A stretch of 32,889 nt of DNA from Parcubacteria group bacterium CG1_02_44_31 (GCA_001872485.1 MNWK01000016.1:1-32889); one strand, 5' to 3'. Numbered from the stretch's first letter, positions 1 through 9,400 are shown. Numbers and translations are program-made. Notes: generated by a model from the sequence alone, not told the origin.

Positions 1-12
1 GATTTCGCTTGT

Positions 13-99
13 ATGGATATTAGAAATATAGCTATCATTGCTCATCTTGGTACTATCTTGCTAAGCAAGAACTACAGGGCAGGTGTTGATTATACATAA
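13..99 (+). CDS. Short upstream ORF (28 aa, [28 protein letters not shown]) whose first 11 residues equal the TypA N-terminus; leader peptide, gene remnant or assembly chimera
   Basis: ATG at 13, TAA at 97-99, 2 nt before the typA ATG at 102; residues 1-11 identical to TypA but 7 of 11 codons differ synonymously. Confidence 0.4.
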   Translation: MDIRNIAIIAHLGTILLSKNYRAGVDYT

Positions 100-101
100 A
101 T

Positions 102-1883
102 ATGGATATTCGCAATATTGCCATTATCGCACACGTGGACCACGGCAAGACAACTTTGACCGACGCGCTTATGCGCCAAACCGGCGCGGTTGCCGAAGGC
201 ATTTCCATGGATTCCAACGCGCTTGAACAAGAGCGCGGCATTACCATTTATTCCAAAAACGCTTCCATTACATACAAAGGAACGAAGATTAATATTGTTG
301 ATACGCCCGGGCATGTTGATTTTGGTTCTGAAGTGGAGCGCGTATTGCGGTCTATTGATTCGGTGCTTTTGGTGGTTGACAGCCAAGAAGGCCCAATGCC
401 GCAAACGCGGTTTGTGCTGAAAAAATCTTTGGAACTCGAGCTCAAACCAATTGTGGTAATCAACAAAATTGATAAGAAAACCGCAGACCCTAATCGATGC
501 GTAGAGCAGGTGCTGGAATTGTTTTTTGAGCTTGGCGCAAATGAACAGCAGGCGAATTTTCCTATTGTATACGCATCAGGACGCGAAGGAATTGCAAAGA
601 AAAATCTTTCAGACGAGTCGCACGATTTAACCCCGCTTTTGGATACGATTCTTGAATATGTGCCGATTGCGTCGCATGCGTCATCGGAATTGCCGCTCAA
701 ACTCCAGCCGTTTAATTTGGGATATGATAATTTTTTGGGTCGGCTTGCGATTAGTCGCGTATATCAGGGAACGGTTCGCCCAGGGCAAAGCGTGTTTGTG
801 AAAAAACCAAATGGCGATACGCGAACAGGAAAACTCACCAAGATTTTCACATTTTCAGGTTTGCAAAAGCAGGAAACAAATGCGGCGATGCCCGGAGATA
901 TTGTGATGGTCGCGGGGCTGCCTGATATTGATATAGGAGAGACCGTCACAACAGACATGAACGAACAGCCGCTTCCCGCAATTGCGGTTGACGCGCCAAC
1001 GCTCACATTGAATGTGTTTGTAAATAATTCGCCGTTTGCCGGACGCGAAGGCGTATATGTAACGTCGCGCCAGATTCGCGAACGTTTGAAGCGCGAGCGT
1101 GAAGTAAATGTGGGTCTGCATATTGATTTTTCCCAAAGCGACGCGTGTGTGGTGTCCGGACGAGGAGAATTGCACATTGCGATTTTGCTTGAAATCATGC
1201 GCCGCGAAGGATATGAAATGCAAGTATCCCAGCCGCACGTGATTATGCGCGAGATTGACGGCGTTGTATGCGAACCATTTGAACAAGTGGTTGTAGATGC
1301 GCCGGTTGAGTATCAGGGTGTTGTGATTGAAAAATTAAGCATGCGCGGATTTATTTTGCAAAATATGCATCCGACTGACCGAACTGTGCGTCTCACATTT
1401 GAAGGTCCGACACGTGGGCTTTTGGGATACCGTACTATGTTTATAATTGATACCAAGGGTGAAGGAATTTTGTCTCAACGGTTTGTTGGATTTCGCCCAT
1501 ATATTGGTGAAATCAAAAAACGCGCTGTCGGCTCCATGGTTTCCATGGCAACAGGCAAAACACTAGGGTATGCGCTTGCGAATCTCCAATTGCGCGGAAT
1601 GCTGTATGTTGGCGCGGGCGTTGAGGTGTATAAAGGTATGGTGATTGGCAATACATTAAAAAGTACTAGGGAAATGCGCGTGAATCCGATGAAAGGCAAG
1701 GAAATGAGCAATGTGCGAACGCCATTAGGCGATGAGGCGATTGTTTTGACTCCGGCGTACGAGTTGACAATTGAACGAGGGCTTGAGGTGATGGCAGAAG
1801 ATGAATACCTTGAAATTACGCCTAAAAGCGTGAGGTTGCGCAAGCCTCATACAATTCCGCTGCAACAGGGATATGCCTGGTAA
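102..1883 (+). CDS. typA: Translational GTPase TypA/BipA
   Basis: 593 aa; G1 [23 protein letters not shown] motifs; full-length TypA-like C-terminus. Confidence 0.96.
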   Translation: MDIRNIAIIAHVDHGKTTLTDALMRQTGAVAEGISMDSNALEQERGITIYSKNASITYKGTKINIVDTPGHVDFGSEVERVLRSIDSVLLVVDSQEGPMPQTRFVLKKSLELELKPIVVINKIDKKTADPNRCVEQVLELFFELGANEQQANFPIVYASGREGIAKKNLSDESHDLTPLLDTILEYVPIASHASSELPLKLQPFNLGYDNFLGRLAISRVYQGTVRPGQSVFVKKPNGDTRTGKLTKIFTFSGLQKQETNAAMPGDIVMVAGLPDIDIGETVTTDMNEQPLPAIAVDAPTLTLNVFVNNSPFAGREGVYVTSRQIRERLKREREVNVGLHIDFSQSDACVVSGRGELHIAILLEIMRREGYEMQVSQPHVIMREIDGVVCEPFEQVVVDAPVEYQGVVIEKLSMRGFILQNMHPTDRTVRLTFEGPTRGLLGYRTMFIIDTKGEGILSQRFVGFRPYIGEIKKRAVGSMVSMATGKTLGYALANLQLRGMLYVGAGVEVYKGMVIGNTLKSTREMRVNPMKGKEMSNVRTPLGDEAIVLTPAYELTIERGLEVMAEDEYLEITPKSVRLRKPHTIPLQQGYAW

Positions 1884-1991
1884 GCGCTGTTTGACTGAAT
1901 AAGAACCGCAGCAGCGCGCGCAGAAAGGGAAAGAAAGATTGTCACATGCTAGTCCAGTCTTGAGGGGTAGTCCATGGGGCTTTACATTCCG

Positions 1992-2020
1992 TTGACCTAA
2001 AACACAAAACGTGGTATCTT
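1992..2020 (+). promoter_or_regulatory. Putative sigma70-type promoter for the HTH regulator gene
   Basis: TTGACC-N17-TATCTT, 13 nt before the ATG at 2034. Confidence 0.55.
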
Positions 2021-2033
2021 AGTATTTGAAAAT

Positions 2034-3113
2034 ATGGTTGAACAGCTTATACAAGAAACATTGCATATTGTGCCGCAGCGGACTCGCGAAGTGGTTTCGC
2101 GCCGCTATGGAATTGTAACCGGAAAGATTGAAACCTTGGATAAAATCGGAAAGAGTTTAAAAATTACCCGAGAACGCGTGCGTCAGATTGAATCTGCGGG
2201 ACTTGTCATGATACGTAAGGCATTACCAAAGTCATTTGAAAAGTTTTCCGCAGTTGTACATGACCATTTGAAACATTTTGACGGTGTGCGCGAAGAAAGC
2301 AGATTGCTGCGCGAACTTATGTATGTGATGAATGAAGAAAACACGAACCCGATGTGCATCAGGTTTTTGTTAATGTTTGACTCGTCAATGACATACATGC
2401 CGGAAACGGATTCGTGCGCGGCGTTTTGGACCGACGCGTTGAAAACTGCTGAAAAAGTTTTTGCATTCGTGAAACTCGTTGATAAAACATTTGCCAAACG
2501 GACCACACCTATTTCAGTTGAAGATGCAGAATCGTTTTTTGTGGACTGTGCGAAGAAAGTCGGCATCAAGACATTGCGTCCGGGTATTGCATTGTCATAT
2601 GCATGCTTGAGCAAAATGCTTACCTTCAGCCCATTCGGATACATTGGCGCGGCTCACATGAAACAGATTGTTCCGGGGAATGTCGGAGATAAAGCACTGA
2701 TGGTTTTGCGTCAAGCTGAACATCCACTTCATTTCCGCGACTTGGCACAGGCAATCAATACGCATGCGAGCGTTGCGTCGAATTTCCATCCTGTATGGCA
2801 AAGAACGGTGCGCGCGCAAACCGTACATAACGAATTGATTCGAAATCGTAATTTTGTGCTAGTTGGCAGAGGATTATATGCGTTAAAGGAATGGGGGTAT
2901 CAAGGCGGGACCGTGCGCGAAGTTATCGCAGATATTTTGCAAAAAGCTGCAAAACCATTGGCTATAAGCGACATTGTCAAACGCGTTCAAAAACGCAAAA
3001 TCGTCAAGGAATCAACCATTTTTATCAATTTGCAGAACAAAAAGTTTTTCTCCAGGGACGCAAACGGCAAGTACGCGTTGCGCCGCATCGGACGTCAGAT
3101 GGAAGAGGCATAA
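2034..3113 (+). CDS. Sigma-70 region 4-like HTH protein with C-terminal HARE-HTH-like repeats; no region 2 seen
   Basis: N-term [31 protein letters not shown] is region 4-like; C-term ALMVLRQAEHPLHFRDLAQAIN...NFVLVGRGLYAL and VIADILQKAAKPLAISDIVKRV...YALRR look like two HARE-HTH units. Confidence 0.75.
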   Translation: MVEQLIQETLHIVPQRTREVVSRRYGIVTGKIETLDKIGKSLKITRERVRQIESAGLVMIRKALPKSFEKFSAVVHDHLKHFDGVREESRLLRELMYVMNEENTNPMCIRFLLMFDSSMTYMPETDSCAAFWTDALKTAEKVFAFVKLVDKTFAKRTTPISVEDAESFFVDCAKKVGIKTLRPGIALSYACLSKMLTFSPFGYIGAAHMKQIVPGNVGDKALMVLRQAEHPLHFRDLAQAINTHASVASNFHPVWQRTVRAQTVHNELIRNRNFVLVGRGLYALKEWGYQGGTVREVIADILQKAAKPLAISDIVKRVQKRKIVKESTIFINLQNKKFFSRDANGKYALRRIGRQMEEA

Positions 3114-3156
3114 GTGCATATTGCGCATCGTATGGGAAGCGTTATACAATAAAGGC

Positions 3157-4578
3157 ATGGATGTCTATCGTTTTTTGTTTCCCGACGCGTTTACCCAGAA
3201 AATTTTCAGCGATATATTCAGCGTCATATGGCGCGCGTTCGCGGCGTATTGGTGGGTCATTTTGCCGCCAACATTGTTTTACATTTTCTTGGAACAATGG
3301 ATTTTGTATTGGCGGAAACTTTTTTTGAAAAACGTTGTATGGGAATTTCTTGAGCTGAAAGTTCCGCGCGATGTCTTGTTGACGCCCAAAGCCATGGAGC
3401 AGATTTTTGCCGGACTGCAAGCGATTTCAACCACGCCAGATACATGGCAAGAAGAATTGCGCGACAAAAAGATTCCATTCAAAGCCGGGAAGTTGCCCTT
3501 GTGGGTTTCGTTTGAATTACTCGGTACGCATAGCGGCATTTCTTTTTTCGTGCGCACGCCCAAGGAATTCAGGCCCTTGGTTGAGACACAATTCCGTTCG
3601 CAATATCCGCAAATACAAATTCTTGACGCGAAAGATTATACAGAAAAATTTCAAACATTGCCCAGTGCGTATACTAATATGTGGGGAACGGAGTATAAGC
3701 TTGGCGAAGACCCTGTGTATCCCATCAAAACATATCAATTTTTTGAAGAACGGGTTGAAGAGCAACGTCTTGACCCTATGGCCCCACTGTTGGAGCTTTT
3801 GAGCCATTTGCAAGAAGGCGAGGAAATATGGGTGCAAATGAATCTCCGCGGGCTTACGGGTCCGCAAACAAAAGCATGGAAAAAAGCTGCGCAAGCGGTT
3901 ATTGACAAGTTGATGGGTAAAAAAACAGCGCCCGAACCAAAAAACGAAAACCTGATTATTGAATTTCTTACGGGAATAGCGCAAACAATTAATGATTTTT
4001 TGACTTCATTCGGAGGCATCATGGAGCAAGCATCTCCTGCAAAAAAGGAAGAAAAAAAAGAAGAGAAAACACCCCAAAGCTTGATGCAATTTATGTCTCC
4101 GGGGCAAAGAGACCGCGTGGAACAAATGGAAAAGAAACTTGCGAAACCGGTTTTTGAAACTATGATTCGGGTTTTATATCACGCCCCAAAGACCGTGTTT
4201 GATAATAAAGCTCGCAGAGCGGCAATGAATGCGTTTTTTCGAAGTTTTAATACTTCGAACCTCAATGAATTCAAAGGCAAGAAAAAAGATTATAACTTTT
4301 TTGCGCAAGTGTTGTGGGGAGATAATTTGAAACGGCGCGACGCCACGGCATTATTCACATGCTATCGAAACAGAATCGTAGAACCTGCGCCGCAATTCCG
4401 CAAATGGGGAGAATTCAAACCTTTATCAACAGACGATATTATGAAACGCACGCTTTTAAATATTGAGGAGTGTGCAACCTTGTATCATTTTCCAATTAGC
4501 CAAGTCGAGGCGTCAAAGCTGTATCGTGTGCAGACAAAAACGCAGGCGCCGCCGTCAGATTTGCCCATTATCCAATAA
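3157..4578 (+). CDS. Conserved membrane-anchored protein of unknown function, paired with the downstream VirD4/TraD-like ATPase
   Basis: In-frame ATG at 3157 preferred over the track start at 2974, which overlaps the previous CDS; N-terminal TM segment IWRAFAAYWWVILPPTLFYIFL; 8 nt before next ORF. Confidence 0.7.
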   Translation: MDVYRFLFPDAFTQKIFSDIFSVIWRAFAAYWWVILPPTLFYIFLEQWILYWRKLFLKNVVWEFLELKVPRDVLLTPKAMEQIFAGLQAISTTPDTWQEELRDKKIPFKAGKLPLWVSFELLGTHSGISFFVRTPKEFRPLVETQFRSQYPQIQILDAKDYTEKFQTLPSAYTNMWGTEYKLGEDPVYPIKTYQFFEERVEEQRLDPMAPLLELLSHLQEGEEIWVQMNLRGLTGPQTKAWKKAAQAVIDKLMGKKTAPEPKNENLIIEFLTGIAQTINDFLTSFGGIMEQASPAKKEEKKEEKTPQSLMQFMSPGQRDRVEQMEKKLAKPVFETMIRVLYHAPKTVFDNKARRAAMNAFFRSFNTSNLNEFKGKKKDYNFFAQVLWGDNLKRRDATALFTCYRNRIVEPAPQFRKWGEFKPLSTDDIMKRTLLNIEECATLYHFPISQVEASKLYRVQTKTQAPPSDLPIIQ

Positions 4579-4586
4579 TTCAAAAT

Positions 4587-6173
4587 ATGGTAAAACAAAC
4601 AGAAGACATTGCATTAATCGGAACAACGTTTTTCCGCGATAAGCAGACTAAGTTTGGCATCAAAACCGATGACCGCCGCAGACATATGTATGTGATTGGC
4701 AGAACAGGTGTTGGTAAAACAACCATTTTGGATACATTGGCGGTTCACGACATTATGTGTGGGAATGGCGTCGGCGTGATTGACCCGCATGGAGAGTTTT
4801 CCGAGCGATTGCTCAAAATGGTTCCGAAAAACCGCCTTGACGATGTGGTGTATTTGAATCCTGCAGACATCGAATTTCCTCTTGCGTTCAACGCCATGGA
4901 ATACGTATCGTCCGAAGCGCGTAATACGGTTGCCGCGGGTCTTATGAGCGTGTTCAAGAAAATATGGCCTGATGTATGGTCTCCGAGAATGGAATATATT
5001 TTGAATAACTGTATTTTGGCGCTGCTGGAATATCCTGACGCGACGCTCTTAGGCATCAGCCATTTGCTTGCAAATAAAGATTTCAGAGAAGATGTTGTTG
5101 GCCATCTGACTGACCCGGTTATCAAGGCGTTTTGGACTGACGAATTCGCGAGGTATCATGACCGGTTCCAAATTGAGGCAATCGCGCCTATTCAAAACAA
5201 AGTAGGACAATTCGTATCAAACCCGCTCATCAGGAATATCATCGGACAGTCAAAGTCCAAAATTAATTTGCGCGAAATAATTGACCAAAAGAAAATTTTG
5301 ATTGTGCGTTTGCCAACGGGATTGATTGGCGAAAGCAACGCGTCGCTTTTGGGAGGGCTTATCGTGACCAAACTTCAGCAAGCTGCCATGTCACGCATTG
5401 ATGTGCCGGAGTCAAAACGCGAAGACTTCTTTTTGCTTATTGACGAATTTCAAAACTTCGCAACCGAGGCGTTTATCAATATTTTGGCAGAAGCGCGCAA
5501 ATATCGCTTGAATTTGGTTCTTGCGCATCAATACATTGAGCAAGTCCCGGAAGAGATACAGGCGGCAATTTTAGGCACAATCGGGACATTGATTACGTTT
5601 CGCATCGGAGCGCGCGACGCGAAGTTTTTGGAAAAGGAATTTGAACCAATGTTAACAGCACAAGATTTGGTTAATCTTCCCAAATATCAGTTTTACGCCA
5701 AACTGATGGTTGATGGAGTTGTATCCCAGCCGTTTTTGGCATCAACGCTCCCGCCGACTCCAGTCCCAGAGCAAATGTTTGAAGATGAAATCATTGCGTT
5801 GTCCCGTTTGAAATATTGTTCTCCCAAGAAGGGCGTTGAGCAAATGATTGCCTCACAGTTTGAAAAGCGAGGCGGAGAAGAAAACAGGAATGCGCAAAAA
5901 GAAAACGCGGTTTTATACGATGCGGTATGCGCATCGTGCAAAAAAGACATCAAGGTTCCATTTCAGCCGGACCCTAAACGCCCGGTGTATTGCAAAAATT
6001 GTTTGAAAAAAGCGCAGCGTGAACGCGCGTTGAAAGAAATGTATGAAAAAGAAAAAAAGCAGAAAAAACAAGAAACGTCTCACGGAGAATTGACGTCGTT
6101 GCTCAAAGAAATTGTTCACAAGCCCGAAGATTCCGGCTGGCAAGATGCATCTCAAAATTCCGGGCAATTGTAA
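4587..6173 (+). CDS. VirD4/TraD/HerA-like DNA-translocation ATPase with C-terminal zinc ribbon
   Basis: Walker A GRTGVGKTT, DPHGEFSERLL, Walker B FFLLIDEFQNF, AHQYIEQ; C-term CASCKK...VYCKNC. Confidence 0.88.
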   Translation: MVKQTEDIALIGTTFFRDKQTKFGIKTDDRRRHMYVIGRTGVGKTTILDTLAVHDIMCGNGVGVIDPHGEFSERLLKMVPKNRLDDVVYLNPADIEFPLAFNAMEYVSSEARNTVAAGLMSVFKKIWPDVWSPRMEYILNNCILALLEYPDATLLGISHLLANKDFREDVVGHLTDPVIKAFWTDEFARYHDRFQIEAIAPIQNKVGQFVSNPLIRNIIGQSKSKINLREIIDQKKILIVRLPTGLIGESNASLLGGLIVTKLQQAAMSRIDVPESKREDFFLLIDEFQNFATEAFINILAEARKYRLNLVLAHQYIEQVPEEIQAAILGTIGTLITFRIGARDAKFLEKEFEPMLTAQDLVNLPKYQFYAKLMVDGVVSQPFLASTLPPTPVPEQMFEDEIIALSRLKYCSPKKGVEQMIASQFEKRGGEENRNAQKENAVLYDAVCASCKKDIKVPFQPDPKRPVYCKNCLKKAQRERALKEMYEKEKKQKKQETSHGELTSLLKEIVHKPEDSGWQDASQNSGQL

Positions 6174-6220
6174 AAATCATCTGTTGCCGCGTTATAAAAT
6201 CTAAAGCAATACCCAAACTC

Positions 6221-6252
6221 ATAACAGAATTAACGATCGTTCATTCTGTTAT
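6221..6252. repeat. Nested palindrome upstream of mnmA
   Basis: ATAACAGAAT/ATTCTGTTAT perfect 10-nt arms around AACGATCGTT (itself palindromic). Confidence 0.6.
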
Positions 6253-6328
6253 ATGTCAAGCTTGTATTTTGAAACGGAGGATTTTAAGCATCATAACTGC
6301 CCTTGCTTTATTTTAGGTAATAGTGATA

Positions 6329-7504
6329 ATGGGAAAAAACAATAAAAAAATTGTTTTCGTTGCTATGAGCGGAGGCGTTGACAGCTCGGTCGCTGCTCTG
6401 TTGTTGAAAAAACAGGGATACAATGTGGTTGGTGTATATATGAAAAACTGGTCTGAAAGCAAGCCCGGGGTTGTGTGGTGCACATGGGAGCAAGACCAGC
6501 GGTTCGCGCGCGAAGCGGCAAGTCAAATCAACATTCCGTTTTATACATGGGATTTTGAAAAAGAATATCGTGGTAAAGTGTTTGATTATTTCGTGCGCGG
6601 ATACCGTAAGGGCGAAACGCCCAATCCGGATGTGATGTGCAACAAGGAAATCAAGTTCGGTTTGTTTTTGAAAAAAGCATTGTCCTTGGGCGCGAATTAC
6701 ATTGCCACAGGACATTATGTTCGGTTAAAATCAACAAATAGCGAATCCTTACGAATATACGAATTTGCGAAAAAATTCTTGCCCCCTCATTCGTTTATTC
6801 GTAAATTAGCACCAATTCGTTATTCGTTGATTGTTGCTAAAGACAACAACAAAGACCAATCGTATTTTTTATGGACATTGACGCAAAAGCAATTGCGATA
6901 TTGTTTGTTTCCCATTGGCGATTATATAAAGCCCGAAGTCCGCGCACTGGCAAAACGGCATGGATTGATAAACGCTGAGCGCAAAGATTCGCAAGGATTA
7001 TGTTTTGTTGGCAAGGTTAAGTTCAATGAATTTTTACAAGCGTATGTTTCACCAAAACAAGGCGATATCATACAAGTGATTTTTGACGCACAAGGTAAAA
7101 GGTATGAAAGTGTTGTCGGAATGCATCAAGGCGTACAGTTTTACACCATTGGCCAGCGCCACGGCATCCGTATTGCGGCTGGCGAACCGTATTACATAGT
7201 TGCAAAATGCGCAAAAACAAATACCCTGTATGTTTCATTTCACAAATACGTGAACCGCTTTTTTGACCATGTTATTCGCGTACACAATATACATTGGATA
7301 TCTTCACATATGCCCCATATGCCGTTTTCGTGCATGGCGCGGTATCGGTATCGTCAGCCCTTGCAAGAAGTTACGGTTATGCGTATAAAAGGAAAAACAG
7401 CAGTTGTAAAATGCGCCAAAGTTCCTGTTGGAATCGCATCAGGACAGTCAATTGTGTTTTATCAAGGGCAAAAAATGCTCGGTGGGGGAGTAATCGCGAC
7501 CTGA
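6329..7504 (+). CDS. mnmA: tRNA-specific 2-thiouridylase MnmA with an internal repeat-encoded insertion
   Basis: AMSGGVDSSVAALLL PP-loop, PNPDVMCNKEIKFG, DSQGLCFVG, YTIGQRHG; ATG at 6329 preferred over GTG at 6323. Confidence 0.95.
   Translation: MGKNNKKIVFVAMSGGVDSSVAALLLKKQGYNVVGVYMKNWSESKPGVVWCTWEQDQRFAREAASQINIPFYTWDFEKEYRGKVFDYFVRGYRKGETPNPDVMCNKEIKFGLFLKKALSLGANYIATGHYVRLKSTNSESLRIYEFAKKFLPPHSFIRKLAPIRYSLIVAKDNNKDQSYFLWTLTQKQLRYCLFPIGDYIKPEVRALAKRHGLINAERKDSQGLCFVGKVKFNEFLQAYVSPKQGDIIQVIFDAQGKRYESVVGMHQGVQFYTIGQRHGIRIAAGEPYYIVAKCAKTNTLYVSFHKYVNRFFDHVIRVHNIHWISSHMPHMPFSCMARYRYRQPLQEVTVMRIKGKTAVVKCAKVPVGIASGQSIVFYQGQKMLGGGVIAT
6730..6831. repeat. 102-nt palindromic element inserted in frame in mnmA
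   Basis: Terminal inverted repeat ATCAACAAATAGCGAAT / ATTCGTTATTCGTTGAT (15/17 complementary), repeated ACGAAT motifs inside; encodes STNSESLRIYEFAKKFLPPHSFIRKLAPIRYSLI. Confidence 0.75.
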
Positions 7505-7529
7505 AATATGAGATAAATTTTGTTATAAT
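7501..7529 (+). promoter_or_regulatory. Putative alaS promoter overlapping the mnmA stop
   Basis: CTGAAA-N17-TATAAT, 10 nt before the ATG at 7540. Confidence 0.4.
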
Positions 7530-7539
7530 ACGCTTTATT

Positions 7540-9354
7540 ATGACAGCAGACGAGCTTCGCAAAAAATATATATCATTTTTTCAAGAACGCGGACACGCGG
7601 TTATTCCCAGCGCGCCGCTTATTCCCGAGCACGACCCGTCGGTTTTGTTCACGACCGCCGGCATGCATCCGCTCGTGCCGTTTTTGTTGGGTGAAAAACA
7701 TCCTGCTGGTAATCGGCTTGTTGATGTGCAAAAATGCCTGCGCACGGATGATATTGATGAAGTCGGCGATTTTTGTCATCATACGTTTTTTGAAATGCTT
7801 GGTAATTGGTCTTTGGGCGACCCTGCCGCGCCAGATGGTATCGGGACAGGTTATTTCAAAAAAGAAGCAATTGCATGGAGTTGGGAGTTTTTGACTTCGG
7901 ACAAGTGGCTGGGGCTTAAACCGGACATGCTGGCAGTATCGGTATTTGCAGGCGATCAAGATGCAGCATTTGACCAGGAAGCATACGATGTGTGGAAATC
8001 GCTTGGAATATCTGACTCCAGAATCGCGCGTTTGCCAAAGAAAAACAACTGGTGGGGGCCTGCGGGGCAAACCGGTCCGTGCGGGCCCGATACGGAAATG
8101 TTTTACTGGACAGGCGATGTTCATCATGTGCCCGAGCAATTTGACCCGGATAATTCGCAATGGGTTGAGATTTGGAATGATGTGTTTATGCAATTTCATA
8201 AGCAATCGGACGGAACATACAAACCGCTTATGCAAAAAAATGTTGATACCGGTATGGGGTTGGAACGGACGCTTGCTGTGCTCAACGGCCAAGACGACGA
8301 TTATCAAACCGAGTTGTTTATTCCGATTATTAAAAAAATTGAGGAATTAAGCAACAAACGGTACGGAGATTTTGTTGATAGCGATTGCGCCATGCGCATT
8401 ATTGCCGACCATGTCAGGGCAGCTTCGTTTTTAATGGCAGAAAAACTTGAGCCGTCTAATGTTGAGCAAGGATATATTTTGCGCCGTCTTATTCGGCGCG
8501 CAGTAAGGTATGGCAAGCAAATCGGAATACAAGGTTTTTTCACTGTGCAAATTGCGCAAACTGTTATGGATATATACCAGGATACGTACCCCGAACTTAA
8601 CCAGCATAAGGGTTTCATACAAGAACAATTGTTGCGAGAAGAGGAAAAGTTTGTAAAGACCCTTGAACGCGGCGTAAAAATTGTAAAACAATACGCGAGG
8701 AAATTGCATGAAGAACCGCAGGATTTGGGGAAGATAGTTTTTGATTTATATCAAACGTACGGATTTCCTTTGGAATTGACACTTGAAGAATTAAAGCGCA
8801 ATGGCGTATTGTTTTCGTCTCCAGAACTCCATTCGTTGTTCGAAGAAAAATTGAAGCACCATCAGGAGCTTTCTCGCGCCGGCGCGGAGCAGAAATTCAA
8901 AGGAGGGTTAGCCGACCATTCTGAGCAAACCACCAAATATCACACGGCAACTCATTTGCTTCAAGCCGCGCTTCGCACGATTTTAGGCGAGCATATTGAA
9001 CAGCGCGGTTCCAATATCACCGCAGAACGCATGAGATTTGATTTTCCGTATCCGGACAAGATAACGCCGGAACAAATCAAACAGATTGAAGATTTGGTTA
9101 ATAGGGTCATCAACCGCGCGATTCCGGTTACGATGCAGGAAATGAGTTTTGATGAAGCAAAACAAAGCGGAGCCTTAGGCTTGTTTGCGTCCCGGTACGG
9201 CAAACGCGTCAAAGTGTATACAATTGGCGATTTTTCAAAAGAAATCTGCGGTGGTCCGCATGTGGCAAACACGAAAGATATCGGACACTTTATCATTATG
9301 AAAGTTGAATCAATCGGGCAAGGATTAAAACGCATTCGCGCCATTGTTGAATAG
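7540..9354 (+). CDS. alaS: Alanyl-tRNA synthetase, short form lacking the C-Ala domain
   Basis: 604 aa; MTADELRKKYISFFQERGH, GLERTLAVLNG, editing motifs HTATHLL and CGGPH; ends at SIGQGLKRIRAIVE. ATG at 7540 preferred over track start 7294. Confidence 0.95.
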   Translation: MTADELRKKYISFFQERGHAVIPSAPLIPEHDPSVLFTTAGMHPLVPFLLGEKHPAGNRLVDVQKCLRTDDIDEVGDFCHHTFFEMLGNWSLGDPAAPDGIGTGYFKKEAIAWSWEFLTSDKWLGLKPDMLAVSVFAGDQDAAFDQEAYDVWKSLGISDSRIARLPKKNNWWGPAGQTGPCGPDTEMFYWTGDVHHVPEQFDPDNSQWVEIWNDVFMQFHKQSDGTYKPLMQKNVDTGMGLERTLAVLNGQDDDYQTELFIPIIKKIEELSNKRYGDFVDSDCAMRIIADHVRAASFLMAEKLEPSNVEQGYILRRLIRRAVRYGKQIGIQGFFTVQIAQTVMDIYQDTYPELNQHKGFIQEQLLREEEKFVKTLERGVKIVKQYARKLHEEPQDLGKIVFDLYQTYGFPLELTLEELKRNGVLFSSPELHSLFEEKLKHHQELSRAGAEQKFKGGLADHSEQTTKYHTATHLLQAALRTILGEHIEQRGSNITAERMRFDFPYPDKITPEQIKQIEDLVNRVINRAIPVTMQEMSFDEAKQSGALGLFASRYGKRVKVYTIGDFSKEICGGPHVANTKDIGHFIIMKVESIGQGLKRIRAIVE

Positions 9355-9372
9355 GCGTTGAGGCGGTATAAT
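9344..9372 (+). promoter_or_regulatory. Putative promoter
   Basis: TTGTTG-N17-TATAAT upstream of the 9401 CDS, overlapping the alaS 3' end. Confidence 0.4.
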
Positions 9373-9400
9373 AGGAACGAGAAATTATATATAGTAATAT

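Noticed and set aside
2974-3156. Upstream extension of the membrane-protein ORF from 2974
   Set aside because: Overlaps the preceding CDS out of frame; ATG at 3157 gives a clean start.
3157-6173. Complete conjugative/T4SS island
   Set aside because: Only the ATPase and one membrane partner are present; neighbours are housekeeping genes.
7573-8307. 244-aa minus-strand ORF opposite alaS
   Set aside because: Fully antisense to a convincing AlaRS gene; composition (many His/Arg/Cys) is typical of a shadow ORF.
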